Of a stretch of 64,000 bases of DNA, positions 48,285 to 62,525 are shown in pieces. The notes beneath the pieces were generated by a model. That model did not search any database, had not been told where the DNA came from, and saw nothing but the letters and a program-made list of their open reading frames with translations. The DNA comes from Aquila chrysaetos chrysaetos (taxonomy: Eukaryota; Chordata; Aves; Accipitriformes; Accipitridae). A program made the position numbers and the translations under genes. The stretch lies in NCBI RefSeq assembly GCF_900496995.4, contig NC_044011.1:14788041-14852040 (forward strand), given 5' to 3'. Numbering within the stretch: position 1 is the stretch's first letter; every line of letters begins with the position of its first letter.

Positions 48285-51200
48285 CTCCTGCCTTAATGAA
48301 CCACACTCGTGAACTATGAGAATGAAGGTGGCCTCTTGTTTCAGAGGACGGAAGTTCCAGGGTCTCCCACGGCAATTTCTACCTCAGAGACTTTATTTGT
48401 CAGAGGCCAGTTAAGGTAGTACACTTGTGCCAATTATCTTTCTCTTAAGAGCCATGGATGGCTACCCTATTTCCATCTAAAACCATAAGGTCGACATTAC
48501 TGTTAACAACAGTTATTACTACTGTGCTCCAGAATTCAGACGTTTATTTCCATTAAAGAAGCAGTTTCAAAATGGTGTTCACTGGTAAAAAAGACCCTTC
48601 CAAGTGATATTATACATAATGTTAATTCAGTGTTGTCATTGGGCAGAAGTATCTGCCAAAACCCATTGAAAGTGTTGAGTGAGAAAAAAGTATAGGCTTC
48701 AGTCTGTTTCGGACCAACAGTCATCTAATGCAGAAAACACAAAGCTTTCTGATCTCATTGCTCACTCAACAGCTCAAAATCTGTACAAATTCTTACTTTT
48801 CATTCCTCTTTTCGTCTCAGACTCTTGGCTCATATCCAAATATGTTGGCTGACTACCCTCCTTTATGAGGTCTACTTTTTATGCTTGTTAATATTTGTTT
48901 TCTCTTTTGGAAGCACTGGAAAAGGGTACATTATACAATGTATTTACTAAGGGTTTTTTACTTCAAATTTGCTGTCGCTTCAGACCAATATTCTTAGAGG
49001 TTGAAATTTATTTATTCTGTATGTAGGAGGTTCCTTTTACAAACCAGACTTGTGGTTAATAAGTGATTATCTATTACTTACCCCCTCCCTGCCCTGTCCA
49101 AATGAAAGTTAACATCCATTATTGTTAGAATATACGACTGGCAGAGCCATAGCAATTAGTTTGATAGCTAAGTCCTGAAATGATTTCTCAAATTTTGTAA
49201 CAATTTCTGTCCTTACATTGATTTTAAAAAACATCTTTACAACATTCAGATTTCCTGCAACACACTGTGATAACAATATCCTACAACTAAATACTCCAAG
49301 ACAGCTTTTCCAGTGGTGAAATCAAAGGTAAGCACAGGTGATTTACATCTACCTATTCCTAATTTGGACAGCTGCCCATTTTCCTATACGAAATAACTCA
49401 TCTTATGGCTTTTTTTTTTTTAATTTATAACTCTACTGCTCCAGGGCATACCACTTTCTGCTTCATTGCTTTCCTGCAGTGGATCACCCACAGAACACTC
49501 TACTATGTTGTATTTTCTGCAAATTTGACTACACTAGGAAAGCTAACTGAAATAGTTGTCATCGTTCATTTCATTAAAGCTTTTTAATGGGTGATCTTCC
49601 CCACTTAATTCCTGCCCACCCTAGTAAAATTACCTTATTCTGATTTGGCTTAAATAACATGGGATTTTATCCTAGAACAACTGTTCTACATTTATTCTGA
49701 GTGGATAAATGTGTCTAAGGGGTTTTATTGTTTCTTTGGTTTTTGTTTTGGTTGTTTTTCCCCCTGAATTTGTACTTCAAATGGTAGTGGTGATGACGTA
49801 TATTCAGTGAGTGCCAGCTGTTATACAAATTCCTCCCTTTTGCAGTTTTTCTAGAGAATGTTCTTTTTCTCATTCAAATGGACTACTTTTATAACCAAGA
49901 TTACTAGTTCCTGAGTTGTTTCCTAGTCTTCATTTTAAGGTCTTAAAAAGTTCTAATTTAAGTTTGAAGCCAAACTACTACTGTCTTCAAAGGGATCAGA
50001 ATGAATTAGCTTAAAGCAATGTGCTGTTTCACATATGCTTTCCATTCTCAACATTGACTTTTACCACTAGTCATAATGCTCTGTCATAAATGCTGATTCC
50101 AGGGGCACTGTAGCAGTAATACACTACTTTGGCTGCTGAAAGCATAAACTCTGGGCAAATTTTTGCATGTCTCAATTCTCTCTTAGTCATTGAGGTATCA
50201 TTGTGACAATAATATTTTAGTATTGTCTTCAAAGTAAAAGCCTGCAAACCCTTCAGAGAGTTAGTGACATAGGCCAGGAAAGGAGTATGATAATCAATTT
50301 GCCTATCTACAGTGACTCATAGTGAAGGAGAAGCAAACATATTTGTAGAGAAGTTTGTTCAATCTGATTGCGAATGCTCTTTTAATCCCCTTTTCACTAG
50401 GCTTTAATTAGCATGCAAGAAACTCTTCATTCACCTAGATGTTTTGGAGTAGCAGCAGTATTTCTCCATGTAAAATTGTTTATTTGTACTGGACTGTACA
50501 ATGATCCATCTGAGTAAATGAAAGTAGATAAGCCCTTAGTTTGTTCTCATATTATCTTTGTGGACCATACCAATGAACTAACTCAAAGTTAGCCTTCTCT
50601 AGAGTGGCTGCTTGCATCCATACCACATAGTGCTGGGACTCCTGCCACCCACGCGGCACTGAGGCACAATTCTTAATATATTTTATGTCCTGGATAATGA
50701 GAGTTGTACCAGTGCACCTGAGTGATAAGATGTGCATTTTTGTGCCTGATTGCAGGTGAACAAGATGCAAGTCCTTCTGGGTTCAGGGTAACAGTGCTGC
50801 TCTGGAAGGGGAAAACTAAACTGAGTATGTGTACATGCTGTCTATCTAAAGGGAACCCTACAACAAATGGGGCTGTCAGCTGTGCTTGTGTTTCCTGGGA
50901 AACAGCAGATTTTGCAGTCCTTGCCCTGAGCTAGTTGGACCACTCCAGCAGTGATTCCGGGAATGAGATTAGAAGTACTTCACTGCAGCCCATCAGGGAA
51001 GCAGGACCTTGAGCGTGAATCATAGAATAAGCCAAGCGAATGTTGTATCTGCACATTTATTATAATCTTATTCTGTGTCTCAGGAAACAATGGTTCTGGA
51101 AAGAGTATTGAGGGAACCAAGCAACCGTGATCTGCCTGTGCAATATTGTGACAAAAAGAGCTAATATAATCCTGGGATGTTGAAACAGGGAAACAGCATG

Positions 51201-52084
51201 AAGGATTGAGAAGAGGGCTCGAAGTATACCAGCACAGAAAATACTGTTTCATTTGTCTATGATTTTAGAAAATGTTGAAAAGTTGAAAAACAGAGACAAA
51301 AAATTACTTGAAATCTGGGAAGTCTAAGAGAGTGCAGGATCTCTGTTTTATCAAAGTTTCAAACCTTGATAACAGCTTTAAAGAGTTTTCACAGAAGCTT
51401 ATGCACATGCTTAAAGATTTTGCTAAACTGTGTTCATAGTCATTACACAGTAGCAATACACCTTTCTTTTTTTCTGCACCCCTTCTTGTATTTATCAGAT
51501 ACCGATCTTTACAGGACATGATTTACTCTTGTGGATATGAATATTCCAATCAATCTTCCAACAGGGTAAGAGAGGAAGAGAGAACAGATGGAGTTTAAAC
51601 AGTACAGCCAGATTTTAATTAGCAACTTTGAGTAACCACAATGCTACTAAATTATAATGAACTAGAAATGGATTTTATCTTGCAATATGTATATTTAGAT
51701 GATGAAGTGGTATGGTTCTGTCTACATTAAGTTTTCTAAACATTCAATTCTTGTTCCCAAAGTACTATTGCTCCTGCTATCCTTAGACACACTAGGGAAG
51801 GCAAATGTCCAATATTTTTGATGTTGAATCACTTATTCCAACTAGGATGGTAGAAAATGTTATCTGAAATGGTTGCAGAGCTATTGAACTGCATGGTGGC
51901 TCCCAAAGTGGCTGAATGCTGTGGCAAGGGATGATGTCAGTGATTTGCAGTTTTTTAGAATTTCTTTTTTTTATATATTGAGAAAAGCCAATTATGATTA
52001 ATAAGTTAAAATTGTGGCTGGAGTATAGGCAAAAGTTATTTTGTAACATTGCCAAACAACAAAGTGTTATTTTGAACTCAGTAC

Positions 52085-52111
52085 TTTTTTTTTTTTTCTT
52101 TTTTCTTTTTT
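52085..52111. repeat. T-rich tract
   Basis: T-runs interrupted by single C residues. Confidence 0.9.
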
Positions 52112-55100
52112 CCACTTGTGCATTCAGAATAAAGAATATTGTATATGGTAGTTGCCTGGGGCTCTTTCAGTGTACCGGGAGGATTCCTGTATGGAAAATG
52201 ACTGCTGTTGCTAAGTAGCCACAAGAAGAAAATTGCACAATTGGAAAATATGTCTTAGGGGAAAATATTTTTTATTTTATTATTAAACCACTTAGAGTGG
52301 CTCTCAGACTATTTTGACTAATCCTACCACTTCTCAGTGTAGTTTCATATGGTTCAGCTGCAGATCCTCCAGTGAAATGCTGAGACAGATGACTGGGTTA
52401 TAGTACAGTGGTATCTTCTCCTATGCTTTCATTTCTGTTTAACAGGAAGCATTTCTATTGATATTTACCACCTCTGAGCAGCAAAGATAAGATTGCAGAG
52501 TTGGCTGGCAGGAATATCTATTGAATAGTTTTTGGTTTTCAGAAGTTGTCTTTTTTCAGCTCCAAATTTCTTAGTTTTGTTAGAATTTCAGATCCTGCAA
52601 AATTACATTGTATGTAGTAGTGGCCTTTGAGTCATACACTTTATTGATGGATGATATTCAATGAGGAAACCCACATAGATCAAGAAAGTAGAAACCATTA
52701 TCTCTTTTCTGTTTCAGCCTGCTCTGTTACTAAATCGGTATGTGTTGGACAAACCCTGCAACTTCCCTGTGTTGTATAACGAAAAATATTCCTGACATTT
52801 AGTGTTTATAAACAGTTCCAAGTACTGTTTAATGCTAGCATATAAATTGTACTGTGAGATTGAATGGGGTATTATGCACATACAGGATGTATACGAGATT
52901 GGGACATAGGGAAGTGAAAAATTTTGGTTGTGTCACGCACAAAAGGGTCATGCATGAAAGTTTTTTATGAATTACTGCAGCCTACTTTTAGTGAGGATAA
53001 GTAAACAAACTAACAGCAAGCTAGCCATTGTTTTTCAAAGTATTACAGTACTGGAGTACTGCTTTTATGATATATCAACCAAGGTCTGCAATTACATGTA
53101 CAAATATAAAACTAAGGTAAGCTCTTAGTGATGTGGCAGATTTGCTTGAGAATTCCTTTGTTTTTATCGCTCACCAAAATATTAAAGTTATCCTGGTAGT
53201 TTAAGCATAAAAATAACCATTAGTTGAAAATTTGGCAGGAAGCTAGTCATTAGTGAGGGTAAATATTCTGGTGAAAAATAGTTTCTGTTTTTCAGTTGGA
53301 GAACTGTAATTCATTTAAATGCAATACCTTAACCCCTTTGCCCGGAAAATATGAGAACACTTTGTAATTGCCTTCCTATGTTTTGCACGGAAGAGTTGCA
53401 TGTGTTAGTATCATTGTCATCTAGGACCATAACGAGAATGCGGAAACTCTTTGTTTGACCTCACACTTAGATATGTGTTCAAGGAAGGATGGGTCCAGAG
53501 AGGGTTATCAGAAGTATAAATCTTGTTTTGTATCTAATGATTTTGATCTAGTCATCTAATGAGCTTTTTTCCAGATGCTGTCTCTTTCACAGGCAGAAAC
53601 TTTGCCTTAATGCTGGCAAGGGATGGCTATGTACCCTGTCCCCAGTAGGGTTCTGAGCTTGTTTTTCTCTCTTGGTGCTATGGACTCTCCATAGCATGTA
53701 TACTTTGCATGAAGCTGTTTGAGCTTAAATAGACCCCAAGAGAAATCATTAGTCTTTATTCCTGAGGTTGCACATTGAAGTGTTCATCTAAAACTTATTT
53801 TGTGATCTTTATATGAAAGCAGACTTTGAGTAAAGCACAAATAGTTCTGGGAGCAGGACCAAAATGCAAGTTTTTATTTTCCCCAGTGAAATTTCTAACC
53901 ACCAGGCTACAGTCTTGTTTCTACTCATACTTTCATCACTTAAAAATAAAATAAAATCAAATAAGCAACTAACTTTTGTTAAGCTTCCTTTTAGTGTATT
54001 GCTGTAAGTGTTAGACATGCTCAGAGCAATCCTTGCAAATTGTCCATAGAGAATTTTAATGCTGTTCTGCCTCTTTTTCATATCCCAGCCTGCCTTAGTC
54101 ATGGAAATGGGCACCCAGCTGCGAAGGGAGGACAGCTTCAGTGTTGTACCAAAGGAGAAAAGCAATCATAGCCAGGACTTTCAGATAAAGCAGGGAGATA
54201 GATGTTTAATTACTCTAGATTCCTCTAGGGGTCTTCAGAGTTGGTTTGATGGGTCTTTTTGGATCCCAGTTTTGGACTTAATGAAGAAAAAGATAGGGAC
54301 TGAGTGTTAAGTAGTTTTTCCAAAAAGACAATGACCCTTAGACCATGCAGTGAAGCTTCAAGAAACCAGATTCAGAACAAGCAAAAGGAGGTAATTTCTG
54401 ACACAGTAGGGATTTGTGAGATTCCCTGACAAAGGTTGTTATGGATCCAAACAGTTTGTACAGGTTCAAGGGAGAATTAAAACAACGTGGAAGATAGTTC
54501 CATTGAGGTTTGTTGAATAGATAACTGGATTAGGCTCAGCAAATTCTGTGAGCAGAAAACAGAAGCTAGGAGAATATATAGGAGAAATATCATATTTACT
54601 TGTCCTGTTCTTTCTCTTCACTGAGCATCCATTTGTAGCCGCTGCTGCTGAAGACAGGATTACAGGGCTACAGGGATCCTGGGTCTGAGCCAATGTGGCT
54701 ATTAGATATTTCACATCTCCTCCAGTCCACTTCCAGTCACCTCAGTCTGTTCCGTTTCAGCTAGTTGTGCTCTTGTAATTAGTTCTGCAGGCCCATTTAG
54801 ACATTATTGAGTAAAGGTTTCAAAGTTAGGTATCAGTTTTCAACTAGTCAGCGTTTTACTTTTCCACAAAGCGCTACCTTTATATATCAGATATTCACAT
54901 GCCTTCATATACTGAATTTGAATCATGTAAGGTTAGTAGATCTGAGCCTCCTTGGTGTCTCCAACACTATGCTTGTATTAATTTTGGAGAACTGGTAGAG
55001 TGATTAAACTTTCTTGTAGTTTGGTTTGAATATCAGATCTTTCAGTCAGTTGTAGACAATCAGGAAGTCTCCAAAGAAAATATGAATCAGTGTGAATAAT

Positions 55101-55584
55101 TCAATGCAAAACATTGACAGTAGCCTGGAAAAGGAAAAGTAATGCTTTTATTCTGCCTTTGATTTGTGAAATGAAAAGTCCACAGAAGAGAGCTCTATGC
55201 CAAATTTCAATCTGAACATTATCAAAATTTGCTATTTTTAAAGTAAAATGTGTTGATAATACAAGAAGAATACAAGTTCTCTTTGGAAAGTTAATAGTCG
55301 ATATATCTCTTTCAGAAACCAAAGCATTCTTGAAAATACTTAAGTGTTACTATCCTTTTTTTTTAAAGGTGGATAGGTACTATGATCAATTCATGTTTAC
55401 AAAAGCTGTCTTTAATTTATATGGGGTAGAAGTTAAATATGAATAACATATTTGAAATTTATTTGTAGTTCCCTATAGGAAGTGGTAATAAAGCATATAC
55501 TAGAAGAAAGACCTTAATGCCAAATGGAAACACAATCTACATTGCCTATATCAGTCTCTGAACACAGCAGGTCACACTTCACCT

Positions 55585-55628
55585 GAAAGATATACATAAT
55601 GAAAGATATACGTAATGAAAGATAAAGG
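55585..55628 (+). repeat. 16-bp tandem repeat, 2.7 copies
   Basis: GAAAGATATACATAAT at 55585 is followed by GAAAGATATACGTAAT at 55601 and a partial GAAAGATAAAGG at 55617. Confidence 0.85.
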
Positions 55629-55880
55629 AAAGCCTTTTATCATGCTGGTAGAGAGATTCTTAAAGTGAGTGAACTTCTATAATAAATAACACTTTTGCCT
55701 ACATTTATGGATAAGCTATACTGGCAAATTATTTTGACTCATCTTTTGCTGTTTGTTTTATAAATGTAAAAAGGGCATGAGTAGAAAATTTATAGCTTAT
55801 GTCCCCCAAAACAGACCTCTTAGAGGTATACACACATATGTGTGTATAAATATGGGTCATTGTGCAACTACTGATATGAA

Positions 55881-55952
55881 CATATATACACATACATATA
55901 CACATGCATATATATACATATATACACACACACACACGTATATATATATATA
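55881..55952. repeat. Compound CA/TA microsatellite
   Basis: 72 bases of alternating CATATA, ACACAC and TATATA runs. The short open frames crossing it on both strands (Thr/Ile/Tyr-rich) are artefacts of the repeat. Confidence 0.95.
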
Positions 55953-56568
55953 AAACAATAGAAGCGCAATGACAGACACATAGCTGCTTCAGAGATCATA
56001 GGTCTCCTCTAACTACTTGGTTATATATGCCAGCCTCATGTAGTGCCTTGGGTATCCTAGAGTGACCCAAATGACATGAAATGGCTACATTTTAGCTACT
56101 GAATAGTGCTCAAAAGGACTGTTAAGTGTTAGGTATAACAGGTTGTTAACTGTATGGTTTGTATGGTTTTTTTTCATGGGTCTGAAGGAAATTCTGTAGT
56201 CCCAAAAGCAAGGACTACTAACTTGACCTGGTATTATACCCAGGGAAGGATACAATTTTGAAGTTTTTGCAAGAATATTTGGAAGTCAGTAAAACAAAGG
56301 TATTACAGATTGGCTTAACTATTACTTTAAGTAGTGCTGAGGAAGCCACACATGCAGGCTGGCTCTCCTCACTTATTTCTTCAGACTTCTTGTCAGTACA
56401 AGACAGTGATGTAACAAAGCCAAAAATTTGTAGATTCGGAAGTCTATCTTTGGCGTTATAAGGTGATCCAGAATTTTGAAGAAAAAAAAAATTTGTTTGT
56501 GAACATTTAGATATGGAAATCTAAGACTATTGAATAACATTTTAACATGTTCAAAGTGGTCTAAATCT

Positions 56569-56614
56569 GTTACACATACAAAAGTTTTGTGGTTACACAT
56601 ACAAAAATTTTGCA
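56569..56614 (+). repeat. 23-bp tandem repeat, two copies
   Basis: GTTACACATACAAAAGTTTTG at 56569 (unit start) is repeated from 56592 as GTTACACATACAAAAATTTTG, with a 23-base period and about three differences. Confidence 0.85.
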
Positions 56615-59600
56615 ATGTTTTGTGACTCTGTTCACATCTAAAAGTGCTGACTTCTTCTGGTTTCCCTTAAAATGTGGGTTATTCAATTGATTAATTTTTC
56701 TATCAGCATTGTATGTAATTACCTAGTGACAGGCTGTCAATGGAGCAAGACCTGAGTATGTAGCTAGAATTAAAAAAGGAGTTCATGTGTAATTCAAAGA
56801 TTCTGCAAAGCAAATGAGATGATGCAGGGACAGGCATTACTAGCCACTTAGCTGCAGATACACATCTTTCTGCTCATTTGAAGAGATGATAACTTTGATA
56901 GTGTTTTCAAGCCTTCAGCTTCTGGGAGATGATCAGGCCTCAATTCTGATCAAAATTAATGTTCCTACCATTTCTGTCTTGAAGGCAGTAACCTCTTCTT
57001 CTGGAGGCTGGTTTCTGTGATGCTACCTGTGCTTCCATATCTCTGAGATAAGATTATAATATCTAAAGTTTCATACTGGGATTGTTCATACTGTTCTCTT
57101 CTAATTGGTTCTTTCCACGTTATGTGTTTAAGAAATGTGAACCCGTGAAACTTTACCTGCGAAAATACTTCACACTTCAAGTTCGTCGTGTGGTAGTTTC
57201 AGTCAGGAAGGATGTCTTGATGAAGCTGCTTTGCCTTAGGAGAAAGGAAGCTGGTGACATGAAGCTATTAAGTAACTTACCTAAGATATGAAGTAAATGG
57301 CTCAGCTGCTTGGATCTCGTGCCCTCATATCTGTCCTGTGTAGGCCAGATGTATTGACTTGCAAACGCTATTGCAAGATCAGCATGTTTGGGTGTTTTTA
57401 GAAAGGCTGAAAAAAATAGTACTTTAGAAGGCTTTGGCTATTTTCAGGATTTTTGTAGAGTGCTAACTGAGCTTCAGGCCCTGTTTTACTTATTACAACA
57501 TTTGTAGCTGTAAATTTCTTTTAAGTACTCAACTCCCTGTTGATGGTTTTTAACACACTTAGGTAGAAATAAATAACATACTATAGGATCAGGTAGTTGC
57601 TGCCTCTAAATCTTTTCTTGAAATATGATGGGCTTTGATAGAAAGCCTGTTTTATTTTTGCCAAATATGATTTAAAATTTGCTGTATCTATTAAAGGAAG
57701 AGAGCGTAAAGTGCAAATGGGTACATTTTGTGGCTGCTCTGTAAAATGAACAAGTTTATCTAGAATGTGTTTAAAATGGTAAGGATATTCTCTTTTCCTT
57801 CATGGACTTCCATCCACGAGAGTGAAAAAAGTCAAACGTTCTTGGATAGAGGTGTTATAGCATATCCCTAGCCTTTACTGACAATGTATGGGAGGTTAAA
57901 ATAAATGACAGTTCCTTCAAAGCAGAAAAACTGAGCACTTGAAAAAATAAAAATCATTCAACTTTGCTGGAGTTCAGACATTGCTGCTACATGATCTTTT
58001 AGGGTGTGTTTTGCTTAGATTTGTAGAATGTAAGCAATCAATGAGAGATTCTCGTCACAAAATTAGTTGTTAATTCTGTCAGTGAGGCTCTGTAACAGCA
58101 TTTGCTCCTGTATTTCCTCAGAATCAACATTTCAAAGCAGAAATAGGATAAAGTGATATTACCTACCAGTGGATTTTTTTTTTCTTTTAATAAGAAGGGT
58201 CATATTATGTTAACATAGCACTGTTGAAAATGTATTCCTGGATAATCCTATTAACTTTACAGGGATTATTTATTAATTGATTTAAGTGAGGACACAGTCA
58301 TGCTCACCATGCAAATTTGTCAGTTACTTCTTAAGTTTATCTAAAGTCCCTTCACTTTTATCAAGGGCAGTTTTCTGCAGTTTGAATACCTCAGGTAAAA
58401 TAAGTAACCATCTGCATTCAGCATACATTTCTGTTTTGTCACAGAGCAGAAGTAGATTTTTAATAGTGCTTTTATTTTTCACGTAAGAGTATGTTTTATG
58501 TTATTTGATCATGAACAATGAACAGCAAGTTAAAGAATACTACATGGGGAAGAGTGGGTTGAACTGCCTGGGAAAATAAGCTGTGTCTGAAATCGTGAAA
58601 CAAGAATTTCCACCAGTAAAATTATATGCTGGATATTTTTGGAGCATGGATCCCACACAGTGAAGTTGGTGATATCTTTACAAGTCATCAGTGTTCAACA
58701 TATATTGTGGACTGATAAGCAACCATTTTTGGGTATCGCCCAAAATACAACCTGACAACCATTGCAGTCTCTGAGTATACATAGCATCTACACTTGACTT
58801 AAAACTGCTGTAATATTGTTAAGCGTAGTGAAATTACATAATGTGAACGAGTTTAACTCATGTCTCATTTCTAAAACTGATAAAACTGATTTATGGTATA
58901 AGCTCAAGAAAAACACCTATTCAGGTAAATATCAGGTACGTGCCCTAAAATCCTTCTCTCAGTAAATATATTTCAGAACCACACACAGACATTCAGTGGA
59001 TCAGTCTCTCAAAAATAGTTCACTGAAACATTTGTAAAAGAATACAAACTAACTTTCATCCAAACTAGAACTGTGAATACTGGAGGATAAAATTTTGCAT
59101 GGAAAGAGTAACTTTTTCATCTGCTTCCAAATGATTTATTGATGTATACTATGGGTCAGGACCCAGACTACATAAGAAAAGACATTCTAGCAGTTTTTAA
59201 TATCTAAAAGACTGAAATGTGGGGATTTTTGTTGGGGTACATTTTAGCGCACAAACTGTTATTTAGGTAGAATTAGAATGCTATGTAATACTCATTCTGT
59301 TATTTGGAATGCTAAAATATATTGCAGGGATTGCTGGTAAAAGCATAGAAGTGGTCCTCAGTGAGTAGTCAGGGGTATTATGCGTGTGCTTTCTGGGTAG
59401 CGCAGATTTTGCAGACTGGAGTTCATACGACATCTTTGGAGCTCTTTTGGTTAATAAGCAGTGACTGTATGATGGTGGAAAGCAAGGACAAGTATTTTTC
59501 TCCTTCAGTAGCAGATGCAGGCTTTCAATGGTAGTATGATAATGAATATTCTTATAATTTGATCTACTCATATTCAATCTTTCTCTGAAAAAACAGAAAT

Positions 59601-60346
59601 ATAGGCATACAGGAATTACTGCTATATTAGAGCAAAGTGTTGATCTGTCAGCTGTAGTATTTTGTTTCCAACAGCCTTTTAAATCCTATGTGGAACTACC
59701 TTTAACTCTGAAGAAAAAAATGTCTTAATATTCTTAATATTTTGGATGAACAATTTTTGATCTTTCTGTCACTCAACCTGTAATTTTTAGTTATTGAAAT
59801 CAACAATATACTTTATTTCACTTTTTAAAATTGAATAGTAGATATTCTAGATATATTTCTCTTCTAGTGAAAAAAAATCAGGACTCAGTGTCACTGTGGA
59901 ATTGAGTCAAATAATTTTAGTAGTAATTATGTATATTATTCTTTGTCAACGTTGGCCAATTAAAAATATTTAGACGTCCCATTTAAAAGTGGTTTACGTT
60001 GCTGCTTGTTTTTTTGCATAGAAATGTGGAAAAAAATGAACTGAACATCCTCATAAAAACTTGTGAAAAGCAAAATACTTCTTGATCCTTAAGGAGGGAC
60101 CATCTTTTCTTTTACAAACATTGAATCTTTAGATAAACCAAAATTGTTTGTTAAGGACACCATAGTATAATACAGATAATAGAAAATAAATAAGCCCTGT
60201 AACAGGTGTATGTAATCCATGGTGTATTTGATTCAATTTCTTCATGACCAGTCTGAACGTGTGGTGGACAGATGGCCCTTTGGCAGTTTGAATCCTTTCT
60301 GCTTTGGCTTGTTCTCTTTGAGTTCACTTTTACATTAATCTAAGGG

Positions 60347-60447
60347 TTAGCTGCTGCTGAACAAGGCGGTCTCCCTCTTCACTCTGGCCATGTGCTCTTG
60401 CAGCTTCTCCAGAGCTGGCTCAAGAGCTGCACCGGTACGATACTTAC
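60347..60447 (-). other. Candidate terminal coding exon, unidentified
   Basis: On the minus strand an AG acceptor at 60449-60448 is preceded by a pyrimidine-rich GGTTGTTTTCTGAAAG and, about 35 bases upstream, a branch-point-like CTGAC. The next 33 codons are open and end in TAA at 60349-60347. They read as a strongly amphipathic helix including ALEKLQEHMARVKRETALF, with a Ser-rich end. G+C is clearly above the flanks and two CpGs are kept. I do not recognise the protein. Against it: no AATAAA-type signal was seen just downstream, no matching upstream exon was established, and the same AAAGGTAAGTAT could instead serve as a donor site. Confidence 0.25.
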
Positions 60448-60449
60448 CT

Positions 60450-62400
60450 TTCAGAAAACAACCAAAGCTTTTTGTTAATGTCAGTCTCCAGACAGGAAGC
60501 ATGGAAAGAGGTGGGAATGCAAAGGCAGGAGGAGGGATACCACCACTTTCGTCAACAGTTCACTGCTAAATCACTTGCGCTGTATTGCAAAACTATTCTT
60601 TTTAAAACCCCGACAAGCATGAAAGATTGACTTTCCAGGCTGGCTTTCAGGAAGTTGAATTCCCTGAACACTGAAACAGGGATCTGTTTCCTCTGTGCCT
60701 TGCAAATGGTCCCTTGACCATTTCAGGTCAGAAGTGCCCAGTGACTCACTGTGCATGCTTAAGTCAGGCTGACACTGCTGGGAGTGAGGCATGCCCAGGC
60801 TTTAACAGTCTGCATTGCTCTTGAACTTTGGCACCTAACAAGCAGGTTGCAAACCAATCTTTTGGTTGAAACTTAAAAGCCAGGGGCTTTAGCTATCAAC
60901 ATAAATCAAATACACCCAAGATTATTCCCAGGCAGCTGGACCAATTGTCCTGGAATAGTTTGCATCAGTGCTAATAGCTTCCATGAAGTGGTGGATGGAT
61001 GCAAACTAAATAATGAGAATGGTCCTGTATTTTTTTAATGTCTCAAGCTCAGGAATAGTTTGGAGTAGTGCTGTTTGGCACATGCCAAACCTATTCCAGG
61101 GAGTATTGCAACAGTTAATAGTACAACTGCAGAAAGTCTGCAGGTATGTCTTATTTTCACTAGAATAGAAGCAGCCTGGAGTTTCATCTACCTGTAGCTT
61201 ACTAAAGGCAGTACTTCGCTGAGGAAGATGCTTTCAGCATCTTCTTTGTCACCTCTTTATTGCTCAGCAACCTCTGATAAGGGTGGCTGACACTGGCCTC
61301 TGCATGTTCACCTCCTTGTAGGGGTTCCAGCCTTCCTGGTTGCCATTAGCCATGTCAACACATTGGTTCTGGGCTGTAGGGTGTCACCAGTCCATATAGC
61401 TCTAATGATACCAGGACTATTTGTACTCAGGGGAGGAGAATCAATACAGTGGAGAGTCTACACTACTGAGCATTTTTGTTCCCTGTCAAGAGGCCTTCCA
61501 AGCATACCTATCCTATTTGAAGAAGTGTAGTAGAAAGAATCGTGCAATATTACTGCCTGAATTAGTTCATGTATTACAAAGTACAGAGACAGTAACTTGA
61601 TATACAAAGCAATGTAACCATACTGGTGTTATGCCATCTGTGAGACAGGGGATGGTCATCCAGAGCATGGGACCATGCTAGCAGCACTCTTTCTTCACAT
61701 TTCAGCGCTCAGACATGTAAAGATAGCTTGGGAGTCTATGTATCAGTTGACTTTACATAGTACAGATCTGCCTTTTCTCTCTGTTATGTTGCACAAGTGA
61801 TGCATTGCTGAGGTTTTGATTATGGCAAGATCTCATTTAGGAATTATTAGGAATAACCCTATCCCTTAGTTACACAATAAGGACTCAAATTTCTTGATAT
61901 TTTCCAGGAAAAAAAATTACTTAAAAAATTTAAATTAATTTACCACAAGTGTAAGAGTCTGTGATAGCAGTGTTTGCAGCTGTAACCTCACTGCCTTCGA
62001 AAAATGGTAACTAGTTAATACTAACTCTGGTTTTCCTATAGTTTCAAATCAAGTCAAATATCAATATTCTTATATTGGACATCTCTCATGCCAATGATTG
62101 CTGTTCATTCTTTCTGTTTTTCTCATTCATTACTAATAGCTAATAACTTTTTCTGTGGCTTATAGACCATTGTGCTAAATGAGTATGTGAAACTGTGTAT
62201 TTCACACACCCTTAGGAATAGGAAACCTATTGCTCTCATGGGTTTCTGAACTTATAGGAAAGCCTGTATTGCAAAAGAACCATTGCATTAAATTATTGAC
62301 TGCTCTGTTTCAGGAAGACCTCCATCTTGTTGCACAAAACAATGAAAATGGTGGAAGAACAAATAAAGATAGGGGAATGCTGAAATAATAAATAACTTTG
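60450..62400. other. Gene-free DNA with scattered moderately G+C-rich patches
   Basis: No gene is established. At 61190-61440 two minus-strand frames read in a coding-like way over 20-45 codons each but are interrupted by stops or a shift. No named repeat is recognised. Confidence 0.4.
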
Positions 62401-62403
62401 ACC

Positions 62404-62440
62404 TTTTTTTTTTCTTTTTTTTTTTTCTTTTCCTTTTTTT
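62404..62440. repeat. T-rich tract
   Basis: Runs of 7 to 12 T residues separated by short C-containing breaks. Confidence 0.93.
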
Positions 62441-62525
62441 CTGTTGGCATCCAGTTACTTCCTTTGATCTTCCCTGCCTTAAACAAGCTAATATCTGCCA
62501 AGAGAGTGCAACTGTTACTGAATCA

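Larger units (their letters stand above)
47963..60340. other. Gene-free AT-rich DNA
   Basis: About 12.4 kb with no recognisable gene or named transposon. Open stretches of up to 118 codons, for example 53809-54165 on the minus strand, have no domain and are overlapped by open frames on the other strand. Simple and tandem repeats are listed separately. Confidence 0.55.

Noticed and set aside
53809..54165. 118-codon open frame on the minus strand
   Set aside because: No domain, AT-driven residue composition, and overlap with an open frame on the other strand.
55753..55953. Overlapping open frames on both strands rich in Thr, Tyr, Ile and Cys
   Set aside because: They are translations of a CA/TA microsatellite.
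61190..61440. Coding-like minus-strand peptides, possibly a pseudogene
   Set aside because: Two frames read plausibly for short spans, but one is interrupted by several stops and the other is about 45 codons long. No family was recognised.
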